Part shown: piece by piece, positions 9,493 to 17,108 of the stretch
How the letters are laid out: each line of letters opens with the position of its first letter
How positions within the stretch are numbered: the first letter of the stretch is position 1
From: Salinimonas profundi
Lineage (GTDB): Bacteria > Pseudomonadota > Gammaproteobacteria > Enterobacterales > Alteromonadaceae
Assembly: GCF_014750655.1 (NCBI RefSeq)
Contig: NZ_JABBXD010000001.1
Coordinates: 924,372-988,371 of the forward strand
Direction: 5' to 3'
Length of the DNA stretch: 64,000 nt
Program-made: the position numbers and the translations under genes
The notes under the pieces: generated by a model
Seen by the model: only the letters and a program-made list of their open reading frames with translations
Told to the model about the DNA's origin: nothing
Database searches by the model: none

Positions 9493-10096
9493 AGAGCCCG
9501 TCGAAAAGAGGTGACTGTCATATCAGAAGGGTTGCTAAGTGGTATATCGTAAGCTTGAAAGCTGCGCATTGGGTTGTTTGATACCCCCTGTCATTTGGTT
9601 ACCGCCTTACCTGATATTGAAGTGTTCAGGATCTTTTGACCAACATCGGTGTAGCTATTCGGGATAAATTTCTCAGATTAATTTAGCGTAAGCCACCATT
9701 TTATGAATGCAGTCTCTATTCGTAATAAACAGCCAATTGAATCGCCGCTTCTTCAAACAATACTTATTCATGTTTAAGCGCAAAGAAAAATACGAAAGAA
9801 TGGGATTGTCAGTCTTCAATGAATAACATGTAGTAAGCGCGCAGATCTAGAAGTCTCTCACAGACTAAAATAAGAGAACAACCACTCGCTCCTTTCTTAG
9901 AAATTTGCTTTCAAATACCGGGCACTAACGTTTTGTCTCTCTTTTATCTTATAAACCTTGATCTTGCTCAACAGAACGACGATGCGAGCTTGTGCAATGT
10001 GAAATTCAGCCCGATACTATGATCACTGGCGGTATGTACTACCAGTCGACCATGCAGTTACTGGTCGTTGTTTCTGGCAAAATTGAGGAGACAGCG
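9493..10096. other. Intergenic stretch upstream of hsp20
   Basis: About 600 bases without a convincing gene. The only element I can suggest is a sigma-32-like promoter at 9989-10017. An in-frame extension of the Hsp20 reading frame to 9992 lacks a ribosome binding site and family resemblance and is not used. Confidence 0.4.
9989..10017 (+). promoter_or_regulatory. Possible sigma-32 heat-shock promoter for hsp20
   Basis: CTTGTGC at 9989-9995 and CCCGATAC at 10010-10017 with a 14-base spacer resemble the heat-shock promoter pattern (CTTGAAA, then CCCCATNT). It would start transcription about 70 bases before the hsp20 start codon. The -35 element is imperfect. Confidence 0.3.
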
Positions 10097-10516
10097 ATGA
10101 ACAAACTCTCAAACCAAAACCGATTTGATCTCGACAGTTTATTTGATCACTTTCTCAGTCCCCTTTCCTCTTCCGACCCGGGCTTTTTCAGCCCCAGAGT
10201 TGATATTACCGACAAAGGCGACCACTTTATCATCGCCGCTGAACTGCCCGGTGTTGATAAAGAGAATATTCATCTTGAGCTGCACAATGGCGTGCTTACC
10301 CTAAGTGCTGAGGTGAAACAAAATGAGAAAGAAGAAAAAGAAGGCCGGGTAATACGTCAGGAGCGGCGTTACGGGCATTTCCAGCGAAGCTTCACCGTGG
10401 GCGATGCCGTACAGGAAAATGATATTACTGCATCGTTTGAGAACGGCATTCTTAAGGTAACTGCGCCTAAAGCGCAACAGACTGAGCCTCAAAAACGGCG
10501 TATTGATATTCGGTAA
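10097..10516 (+). CDS. Hsp20/alpha-crystallin small heat shock protein
   Basis: A 139-residue small heat shock protein that holds unfolding proteins in a refoldable state in the cytoplasm. The alpha-crystallin domain runs from about residue 32 (SPRVDITDKGDHFIIAAELP) through GVDKENIHLELHNGVLTLSAE to FENGILKVTAPKA, and the tail ends KRRIDIR, carrying an I-x-I-like motif. The start at 10097 is preceded by GAGGAG at 6 bases and gives the usual family length. It lies 80 bases before the beta-CASP gene, on the same strand, and may be co-transcribed with it. Confidence 0.93.
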   Translation: MNKLSNQNRFDLDSLFDHFLSPLSSSDPGFFSPRVDITDKGDHFIIAAELPGVDKENIHLELHNGVLTLSAEVKQNEKEEKEGRVIRQERRYGHFQRSFTVGDAVQENDITASFENGILKVTAPKAQQTEPQKRRIDIR

Positions 10517-10533
10517 CACCGACACCACGAAGC

Positions 10534-10559
10534 TGGCCGCCTGCTGGATGGGGCGGCCA
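10534..10559 (+). other. GC-rich hairpin between hsp20 and beta-CASP gene
   Basis: TGGCCGCC (10534-10541) pairs with GGCGGCCA (10552-10559) across a 10-base loop. No T-run follows, so it is not a clear terminator. It could reduce downstream expression or protect the hsp20 message end. Confidence 0.35.
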
Positions 10560-10595
10560 CCTTCATCATTAATACTGTTAAAAAATGGGGGCAGT

Positions 10596-12017
10596 ATGGC
10601 AACTCTCACCTTCCTTGGCGCGGTAAATGGTGTCACCGGTTCCATGCATTTATTAAAAACAGCCACCAGTACCGTACTTTTAGACTGTGGTCTGTTTCAG
10701 GGCGGTCGTAAGGTAGAGGCAAGCAACAATGACCCCTTCCCTTTTGATGCCACATCCATTGATGCGGTGGTGCTTTCACATGCACACCTGGATCACTCAG
10801 GCCGGCTTCCGCTGCTAGTCAGGCGTGGCTACAAAGGCCCGATTTATATGACGCCGGCCACCAGCGATTTAATTGATGTCATGTTAAAGGATGCAGCCTC
10901 CTTACAAATGCGGGATACCGAGTGGGAGAATAAACGCCGACTTCGTGCGGGCAAACCGCAAATTGACCCGCTCTATACGCTGGACGATGTCGAGGACACG
11001 CTGGCACTATGCCAGCCTCTGCCTTATGAGAACGAGCTAGCTGTTACCCGTGATATTACGCTGAATCTGCGTGAAGCGGGTCATATTCTGGGCTCCTCCA
11101 TTGTTGAATTATTCATCAGTGACACATTACCAATCCGAAAGCTGGTTTTTTCCGGCGACCTGGGCAATGCGCAGGCTGCTCTACTCAGAGATCCCGCCAG
11201 TATCACACACGCCGATGTGGTGTTGATGGAGTCGACTTACGGGGACAGAGAGCATCGCTCCATTGCCGACACCCTGGATGAATTTGAATCAGTCATTACT
11301 CGCGCATCTGCTGACGGGGGAAATATTCTGATCCCATCGTTTGCGGTTGGCCGGACTCAGGAAATTATTTTCAGGTTAGGCGCTCTGTACCAGCAAGGTA
11401 AGCTGCCGCAGCAACTGATATGTTTAGACAGCCCCATGGCAATAGCAGTAACTGAGATATATCACCGCTATCAGGATGTATTTAATCATGAAGATATGCA
11501 GCTGATGAAGCGCTCGGGCGATAATGTCTATTCTTACAAATACAAAAGTCTGCACAGCTTTTTACCCACACTACGCTACGCGGTGACTACGCAGGAATCA
11601 ATGGCACTGAACCGGGTAGAACGTGGCGCTATCATTATTGCCGGAAGTGGCATGTGTAACGGTGGCAGGATCCGACATCACTTAAAACACAATTTGTGGC
11701 GACATCAATCTCATGTGGTGTTTGTAGGCTACCAGGCCAACGGCACCCCGGGGCGCTTGTTGGTGGATCGCGCGAAACGCATAAAGATGGCTGGCGAATC
11801 GATTGCCGTCAATGCTCAGATTCATACATTGGGCGGCTTTTCGGCGCACGCCAGTCAGTCACAGCTTATTGACTGGTTTTCACATTTTGACACTCCCCGC
11901 CCCCCTTTGTATCTGGTCCATGGTGAAGACGATGCCAAAAAAGCGCTCAGACAAGCCTTATTGAAAGCAAACTGCCATGCAACGATCCCTGTGTCAGGGC
12001 AAACTATCGATATTTAA
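10596..12017 (+). CDS. Beta-CASP metallo-beta-lactamase-fold RNA hydrolase-like protein
   Basis: A 473-residue protein of the metallo-beta-lactamase/beta-CASP family, whose known members are nucleases or RNA-processing enzymes. The metal-binding motif is SHAHLDHSGRLP near residue 65, with later motifs GHILGSS, SGDLG, ESTYGDREH, SFAVGRTQEI, AGSGMCNGGRIRHHL and GGFSAHASQ. The start at 10596 is chosen because MATLTFLGAVNGVTGS is the usual family amino terminus; the longer frame to 10503 begins inside hsp20. Only a G-run precedes the ATG. Cytoplasmic; the substrate is unknown. Confidence 0.9.
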   Translation: MATLTFLGAVNGVTGSMHLLKTATSTVLLDCGLFQGGRKVEASNNDPFPFDATSIDAVVLSHAHLDHSGRLPLLVRRGYKGPIYMTPATSDLIDVMLKDAASLQMRDTEWENKRRLRAGKPQIDPLYTLDDVEDTLALCQPLPYENELAVTRDITLNLREAGHILGSSIVELFISDTLPIRKLVFSGDLGNAQAALLRDPASITHADVVLMESTYGDREHRSIADTLDEFESVITRASADGGNILIPSFAVGRTQEIIFRLGALYQQGKLPQQLICLDSPMAIAVTEIYHRYQDVFNHEDMQLMKRSGDNVYSYKYKSLHSFLPTLRYAVTTQESMALNRVERGAIIIAGSGMCNGGRIRHHLKHNLWRHQSHVVFVGYQANGTPGRLLVDRAKRIKMAGESIAVNAQIHTLGGFSAHASQSQLIDWFSHFDTPRPPLYLVHGEDDAKKALRQALLKANCHATIPVSGQTIDI

Positions 12018-12128
12018 ACCGCCACAGGCAGTGCACGACTACTTTTTTCCCCGTCGAGGATAAAAAACTGTAATATTGTTCACTGAAGCAAGACTAGGGA
12101 TAGAACACTGAAATAAGGAGAGTTAAAC

Positions 12129-12395
12129 GTGAACGATATATTAACCCAGTTTGAAAATGCATCAGCATTACAGCTTTCGGTCATCATTCTGGCGATGGGG
12201 CTGGTGTGGTTTTTACCCTTTTTGCTGGCGCTGGTTTTTAATCGGCGTCAAGCCAAATTAATTGCCATCGCCTGTGTACCGGCTGGCCTGTCTGTTGTTG
12301 CCTGGTCAGCACTGATGGTGTGGTCTGTGACAGGTAAGGCGGCTGAAAAATATTTGCCCAAGCGTGTTAAAGCCAAATTGGAAGCCGGCGGTTAG
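12129..12395 (+). CDS. Small two-helix membrane protein, superinfection-immunity-like
   Basis: An 88-residue protein with a GTG start and a good ribosome binding site (AAGGAG, 8 bases). Two membrane segments are visible, about residues 16-37 (LSVIILAMGLVWFLPFLLALVF) and 45-68, joined by NRRQAK. The pattern FLPFLLAL-short basic loop-second helix ending in MVWSVTG resembles the small superinfection immunity family (Imm_superinfect). That assignment is tentative; the protein could simply be an unclassified inner-membrane protein. Confidence 0.65.
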   Translation: MNDILTQFENASALQLSVIILAMGLVWFLPFLLALVFNRRQAKLIAIACVPAGLSVVAWSALMVWSVTGKAAEKYLPKRVKAKLEAGG

Positions 12396-12499
12396 CCGGG
12401 ACAGATAATAACGAACCGACTATGCCGCACGTTGCTGCAGCCAGCGCGCGGCGTAGTTCAATATCCGCCACTTTCTACGCATACCGTCATCTTCTCCGG

Positions 12500-13504
12500 T
12501 TAGGAAAAGTGACGGTTTACTTCTTTAATCCAGTGCGCTTTTTCATCTTGTGTTAAAAAGCTGGCTTTAAAGCTGTTTATTACCAACGCCTGTAACTGAT
12601 TTTTGGTCATACCCAGTGCTGCATCCAGCGCTTCAAAATTACGATTCAGATAACCGCCAAAGTACGTAGGATCGTCTGAATTAACGGTAACCAATAACCC
12701 CTTATCCATTAGAGCGAATAACGAATGCTGACGCATATCATTAATCACTTTCAGCTTAAGATTACTCAGCGGGCACACCGTCAGCGGTATCTGCCGCTTT
12801 TTCAGTAACGCAACTAACTCCGGGTCTTCCAGACAGCGAACACCATGGTCAATTCTGTCTACACCCAGTGTGTGAATAGCTTGCCAGATATAATCGGCGG
12901 GCCCTTCCTCACCGGCATGTGCCACGATGCGAAATCCCAGCCTGCGGACCTGGGCAAACACGCGCCTGAATTTTACCGGAGGATGACCTTTTTCAGAACT
13001 ATCCAGGCCCACCGCATCAATGTAACGATAATAAGGCTTAGCCTGTTCTAACGTATCGAATGCTTCTTGTTCGCTCAAATGGCGCAAGAATGACAATATG
13101 AGTTTTACACTCATTCCCCACTGCTGACGGGCTTTATCTATCGCTTTTAAAAAACCCGGCATAAAAATATCGTATCCGATATCGCGCTCTGTGTGGGTTT
13201 GCGGGTCGAACATTATCTCGGTATGAACAATGTTTTCTTCTTTGCATTTACACAAGTAAGACCACATCAAAGCAAAGAAGTCGTCTTCATCCAGCAGCAC
13301 GCTGGCACCGGCATAGTAAATATCCAGAAAGCTTTGCAGATTGGAAAACTGGTATGCCGCTTTGATTTGCGCCACATTTTTGTATGGCAGAGTGATGTTG
13401 TGCTTGGCAGCCAGAGACCACATAAGTGATGGCTCCAGCGAGCCTTCAATATGCAAATGCAGCTCAGCTTTGGGTACCGAAGAGATAAGAGAAGATAAAG
13501 TCAT
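12500..13504 (-). CDS. Adenine deaminase, adenosine deaminase-like family
   Basis: A 334-residue metal-dependent deaminase that most resembles the adenine deaminases of this family (fungal Aah1 and Pseudomonas type, adenine to hypoxanthine) rather than true adenosine deaminases. Metal and catalytic motifs are visible: AELHLHIEGS near residue 13, HAGEEGPADYIW near 197, GVDRIDHGVRCLED, and VNSDDPTYFGGY near 276. The stretches NLQSFLDIYYAGASVL and GLDSSEKGHPP are characteristic of the adenine group. It is divergent from the purine permease gene, with which it shares a 343-base intergenic region. The product hypoxanthine fits the purine block. Confidence 0.88.
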   Translation of the reverse strand: MTLSSLISSVPKAELHLHIEGSLEPSLMWSLAAKHNITLPYKNVAQIKAAYQFSNLQSFLDIYYAGASVLLDEDDFFALMWSYLCKCKEENIVHTEIMFDPQTHTERDIGYDIFMPGFLKAIDKARQQWGMSVKLILSFLRHLSEQEAFDTLEQAKPYYRYIDAVGLDSSEKGHPPVKFRRVFAQVRRLGFRIVAHAGEEGPADYIWQAIHTLGVDRIDHGVRCLEDPELVALLKKRQIPLTVCPLSNLKLKVINDMRQHSLFALMDKGLLVTVNSDDPTYFGGYLNRNFEALDAALGMTKNQLQALVINSFKASFLTQDEKAHWIKEVNRHFS

Positions 13505-13847
13505 AAGTTCGCTTTTAAATATTGGCCCTGCCGGGCGCTGTTGTTACAAACCGATAACATGCAATGTCTTGCACCTGACTGTTGGTTCCAGCACAATTGC
13601 GCATTGTTCACCGCGTCTGATGATATTGCTTATTTATTCTAGTCATTAAACGCATGTCTTAAAAGCCATTTTCAATTTACTCAATGATATGGTTGCCAGG
13701 AATGTTTTACATCTTGGCTATAAAGCCATCCTTCGCGGTGCTGATTTGTGTTCAGCTCAAGGCACCCTACTACCTGACCAAATGGTCAATGTACTCGTTG
13801 TCCGCAGTGCTGTACACCCATTGTCATTTTTCAGTACGAGTAAATCC
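13505..13847. other. Divergent intergenic region, adenine deaminase/purine permease
   Basis: Holds the promoters of both genes and the RutR-type box at 13774-13789. The permease reading frame is open back to 13689, but that extension reads through the operator and has no transporter features. TTGCCA at 13693 and GCTATA at 13717 (18-base spacer) form a tentative promoter toward the permease. Confidence 0.5.
13774..13789. promoter_or_regulatory. RutR-type operator
   Basis: CTGACCAAATGGTCAA matches the E. coli RutR consensus TTGACCA-NN-TGGTCAA at every defined base except the first. It lies 58 bases before the permease start codon. A RutR-like repressor gene lies about 2 kb downstream (15665-16324). 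Binding is inferred. Confidence 0.75.
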
Positions 13848-15179
13848 ATGTCATCATCATTTCTGGACAAATTTTTTAAGCTTTCCGAGCACGGCACGAC
13901 GGTCAAAACCGAGATGCTTGCCGGCCTGACCACATTTGCAGCCATGTCCTACATTCTGGTGGTGAACCCCGGTATTCTTGGCCTTAGTGGTATGCCGGTT
14001 GAGGGCCTGATCACTGTCACTGCACTTTCTGCCTGTATCGGTACAATGTTGATGGCAGTGATGACTAACTACCCCATCGCACTGGCGCCGGGTATGGGGC
14101 TCAACGCATTTTTTGCTTTTACGATTTGTATGACCCGGGACATTTCCTGGCAGGCGGCACTGGGGATTGTTTTCTGGAACGGAATATTATTTTTGCTGCT
14201 GACCCTTACCGGCGTCCGAACCAAAGTGGCAGAAGCCATCCCGGCATCTCTTAAAATAGGCGTACAATGCGGTATCGGCCTGTTTATCGCATTCATCGGC
14301 TTGCGAAATGCCGGGCTGGTGGTTGATCATCCGGCAACGTTTGTCACGCTGGGCGACTTATCAGAACCATCAACCATGCTAGCGCTGGCTGGCATTTTAC
14401 TGACAATCGTAGTTGTTATAAAACAAATTACCGGTGGTATTTTATTGTCGATTATTGTGCTGAGCATCATCGGTCTGTTCATTCCCACCGCTGACGGGAT
14501 GCTCACGGCCAGGCCGGATGCTATTGTCGGCGTGCCCCATGGCATTCAGAAAACCTGGATGGCGATGGACTTGTGGTATCCGATTGAGCACTTCTCAGAA
14601 ACCTGGGACCTGATTTTTGCGCTGATGTTTGTCAATATGTTCGATACTATCGGCACGCTGATAGGCGTCTCGCGACGCGCGCATCTGCTGGATGATCACG
14701 GAAAACTGCCGCGTATTGGTTCAGCGATGAATGCTGACGCAACCGCAAGTATTGCCGGCGCTGCGTTAGGCACCTCACCGGTAACAAGTTACGTAGAGTC
14801 AGCAGCCGGTGTATCTGCAGGCGGTCGCACCGGACTCACCGCGCTGACCGTTGCGGCCTGCTTTTTACTGTCACTTCTGTTTACCCCGTTGATGGAGGTG
14901 ATCCCATTAATGGCCACGACACCAGCGCTTATCATGGTGGGCATTTTAATGATGGACTCTATCCGGCAGTTGGATTTTGATGATTTGGGAGCCTTGGCGA
15001 CAGCATCGGTGGCGCTACTGGCGATGCCGCTTACTTTCAGCATCAGCGAGGGGATTGCCCTGGGCTTCATCACCTATGTAACGGTGATGGTGGGTACGGG
15101 CAAGGCACGTGAGGTTAGCCTGCTTACCTACGCGCTGGCATTGATTTTTCTGCTGCGTTACGCACTGGATTTGAAATAA
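13848..15179 (+). CDS. NCS2/AzgA-family purine (hypoxanthine/guanine/adenine) permease
   Basis: A 443-residue inner-membrane proton symporter of the AzgA-like branch of the NCS2 family. Family motifs are TEMLAGLTTFAAMSYILVVNP near residue 25, ALAPGMGLNAFFAF near 80, LMFVNMFDTIGTLIGV near 265 and GTSPVTSYVESAAGVSAGGRTG near 300. About 12-13 hydrophobic segments are visible. The start at 13848 is chosen because MSSSFLDKFF followed by the TEMLAG motif is the standard amino terminus. An RutR-type operator lies just upstream. With adenine and guanine deaminases nearby it probably imports purine bases. Confidence 0.92.
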   Translation: MSSSFLDKFFKLSEHGTTVKTEMLAGLTTFAAMSYILVVNPGILGLSGMPVEGLITVTALSACIGTMLMAVMTNYPIALAPGMGLNAFFAFTICMTRDISWQAALGIVFWNGILFLLLTLTGVRTKVAEAIPASLKIGVQCGIGLFIAFIGLRNAGLVVDHPATFVTLGDLSEPSTMLALAGILLTIVVVIKQITGGILLSIIVLSIIGLFIPTADGMLTARPDAIVGVPHGIQKTWMAMDLWYPIEHFSETWDLIFALMFVNMFDTIGTLIGVSRRAHLLDDHGKLPRIGSAMNADATASIAGAALGTSPVTSYVESAAGVSAGGRTGLTALTVAACFLLSLLFTPLMEVIPLMATTPALIMVGILMMDSIRQLDFDDLGALATASVALLAMPLTFSISEGIALGFITYVTVMVGTGKAREVSLLTYALALIFLLRYALDLK

Positions 15180-15185
15180 ATCTGC

Positions 15186-15214
15186 CGCGCCTGGCTACTA
15201 TGGTGCCGGGCGCG
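15186..15214. terminator. Hairpin between convergent genes
   Basis: CGCGCCTGGC (15186-15195) pairs with GCCGGGCGCG (15205-15214), ten pairs with one T-G wobble. It sits in the 41-base gap between the converging permease and lipoprotein genes. No long T-run, so it is a probable but not classic bidirectional terminator. Confidence 0.45.
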
Positions 15215-15220
15215 TGGCGC

Positions 15221-15475
15221 TTAGATACCTTCGTAAGAGAAAGTCACTGCCTGATCATTCATAAACATCACTTTGATGTGTTTACTCTCTTCATCACCCC
15301 AGAGACAACTCTGCGTGCCCAGTGAGCGACTGCAGCGTTCTGCTGAACCCAGTACATCTTCCACTTCGGCCTGCGACATTCCCATTTCGAGTTTATCGTA
15401 ATTTTCCTGAGTCAGCTTTGAACACCCGGTCAGCATCAAAAGCACACCACCAACGATCATTATCGTGCGTTTCAT
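15221..15475 (-). CDS. Small BamE/SmpA-like lipoprotein (DUF3862 type)
   Basis: An 84-residue lipoprotein. Residues 1-17 form a signal peptide with lipobox LTGC, so Cys18 is the likely lipidated residue. The mature part begins SKLTQENYDKLEMGMSQAEVEDVLG, the pattern of the small BamE/SmpA-like fold (DUF3862), and holds a probable disulfide (RCSRSLGTQSC). AAGGA precedes the ATG. Function is unknown; these are envelope proteins rather than the essential BamE itself. Confidence 0.8.
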   Translation of the reverse strand: MKRTIMIVGGVLLMLTGCSKLTQENYDKLEMGMSQAEVEDVLGSAERCSRSLGTQSCLWGDEESKHIKVMFMNDQAVTFSYEGI

Positions 15476-15664
15476 TTGTCCTTCACCTGTCTTTCACACT
15501 ACCAGACAGTTATTACACGTATTAGTTATGCCTTATCTACACCAACGTGATGACTAGCGGATAAAATTTAATACCTGAAATCATCTGTCTGATACATTCA
15601 CAATAAACGATACATCCATCATGACGTGGGCTGATGTTATTGGCAACGAAAAATCGCCGTATTT

Positions 15665-16324
15665 TTACTGTCCATCTGACACCGGCGTTTCATACTTTTT
15701 TGGCACTGTCAGACCACATCCTTTTAAGACCATATTAATCAACGTGTTGGTGGCGGTATTAAAATCGGCCCTGGTCATTTTCTGCCCCTGAAGATGTGTT
15801 ATCTGAGTGGCGAAATCGGCATAGTGCTGCGTGCTTCCCCAGATATTGAACAACAGAAACGCCGGATCGACCGGATCCATTTTTCCAGCATCAATCCATT
15901 GTTGAATGACCGCTACGCGAGACGCCATCCAGGCCTTATGCGCCTCATTAAAAGCCTCGTTCAGGTTTGGGGCACCATTTATAATTTCCATGGCAAAAAT
16001 GCGTGAGAGTAACGGGTGTGTTTGCGACAAAGTCATTTTTTCGCTGATGTACTCGGCCAGGGTTATGGCCGGATCGTCCTGACCGGTAGCCTGATCGAAG
16101 CGGGAGTTCCAAAGTGTCAGGATGCGCGACAGGATGGTTTGATACAACGCCTGCTTTGACTTGAAGTAATAAAGCACATTGGTTTTTGGTAAACCTGCCG
16201 TATCGGCAATTTTTTGTACTGACGCCCCACCAAAACCACATTGTGCAAAAGTCTGTTCTGCGGCCTGTAATATCAAGCGACGATTTTTATCACCTACGGA
16301 TGACCCTGCTGTACTTTTTGCCAT
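15665..16324 (-). CDS. rutR: TetR-family regulator, RutR-like
   Basis: A 219-residue TetR-type repressor that strongly resembles E. coli RutR. The DNA-binding part is at about residues 15-65 (AEQTFAQCGFGGASVQKIAD, then GLPKTNVLYYFKSKQALY). The ligand domain carries the RutR-like stretches FAMEIINGAPNLNE and FNIWGSTQHYADFATQI. E. coli RutR senses uracil/thymine and controls pyrimidine and purine genes. Here the neighbours are all purine genes and a RutR-type box precedes the permease, so purine-linked control is likely (inference). A GTG start at 16348 is possible; 16324 gives the usual RutR-like beginning. Confidence 0.85.
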   Translation of the reverse strand: MAKSTAGSSVGDKNRRLILQAAEQTFAQCGFGGASVQKIADTAGLPKTNVLYYFKSKQALYQTILSRILTLWNSRFDQATGQDDPAITLAEYISEKMTLSQTHPLLSRIFAMEIINGAPNLNEAFNEAHKAWMASRVAVIQQWIDAGKMDPVDPAFLLFNIWGSTQHYADFATQITHLQGQKMTRADFNTATNTLINMVLKGCGLTVPKKYETPVSDGQ

Positions 16325-16531
16325 GCCTGACCCGATAGCTGTCAACACCTCTACAAGGGGTGTCAGATTTCAAAAAATAAGGCGCATAATAGTGCCACAG
16401 TATTTTTGCAACGCAACAATACATGTACATGCAGCTTACCTTATTCATCCACAACGGTAATGGCGGTGTATAATGTTAACAAAGCAAGATCGTAGTCTGC
16501 TTGACTGTAATGCAAGAACAAAGGAAAGACG

Positions 16532-16984
16532 ATGACACTGGATAAACTCAATACTATGTCTCTTGCCGGCGCCGCAGACTGGTTCAGCCATATTTGTGCA
16601 GCCAGAAGCTGGATAAGCTGTATGGTCGAAAGCCGCCCATATCACTCTGTTCAGGCCGTTCAGGAAGCCGCAGTAACACATTGGAAATCACTTTCAGACA
16701 GTGATTATCGCGAGGCGCTGGCCGCAGAACCTTTGTTGAAAATAAGCATGATTACCGACGATGTCAGCGCTGATAAAAAGCTGAACTTTAATACGATGAA
16801 TATGGAGTATCTTAAAAAGCACGGCTTCATTTTTATCACCTCGACCACTGACAAATCAGTGGATGATGTCATCAACGAACTCGATGAACGCCTAAACCAA
16901 TCGACAGATCAGGAATTGTCCACCGCGCACAGCTGTTTTGGTGAGCTTATAAAAAAACGCATGCAAATACGTTTGGACCGGTAA
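16532..16984 (+). CDS. OHCU decarboxylase (UraD)-like protein, divergent active site
   Basis: A 150-residue alpha-helical protein with the pattern of 2-oxo-4-hydroxy-4-carboxy-5-ureidoimidazoline decarboxylase, the last step from urate to S-allantoin: LNTMSLAGAADWFSHIC at the start, RPYHSVQAVQEAAVTHW, then ALAAEPLLKI, and an end with a FIFI...ELDERL...TAH...KKRMQIRL pattern. The family's catalytic His in (A/S)HPRIG is Glu66 here, and the S-x-E-Q Glu is not preserved (SADKK). It may therefore be inactive or have another substrate. AAAGGAAAG precedes the ATG. guaD follows 124 bases later on the same strand. Confidence 0.7.
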   Translation: MTLDKLNTMSLAGAADWFSHICAARSWISCMVESRPYHSVQAVQEAAVTHWKSLSDSDYREALAAEPLLKISMITDDVSADKKLNFNTMNMEYLKKHGFIFITSTTDKSVDDVINELDERLNQSTDQELSTAHSCFGELIKKRMQIRLDR

Positions 16985-17108
16985 CCTCAATTCAAAAAGA
17001 TGCCCCCTTGCTCTGGGGTGAAAGCCCCTGTAAACTCCCGCAGCAACCGCTACAGCGCTTGCCTGATAAATTTTTTTTGTTTTTTGTTGTAACTATTCGA
17101 GGCTGTCA
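16985..17108 (+). promoter_or_regulatory. Structured leader upstream of guaD
   Basis: A C-run (17003-17007), a G-run (17015-17018) and a second C-run (17025-17028) can form two mutually exclusive hairpins. A T8 run follows at 17071-17078 and another T-rich stretch just after. The arrangement resembles an attenuator or riboswitch, but I cannot assign it to a known class. Confidence 0.35.

Noticed and set aside
10534-10559. Hairpin after hsp20 as an intrinsic terminator
   Set aside because: GC-rich stem is present but no T-run follows, so transcription probably continues into the beta-CASP gene.
13689-13847. Amino-terminal extension of the purine permease
   Set aside because: Reads across the RutR-type operator and has no transporter features; ATG 13848 gives the family start.
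17001-17060. Resemblance of the guaD leader to a cobalamin riboswitch (GGGGTGAAAGCCCC and CCCGCA)
   Set aside because: Lacks the full conserved core and is placed before a gene with no cobalamin link; kept only as an unassigned structured leader.
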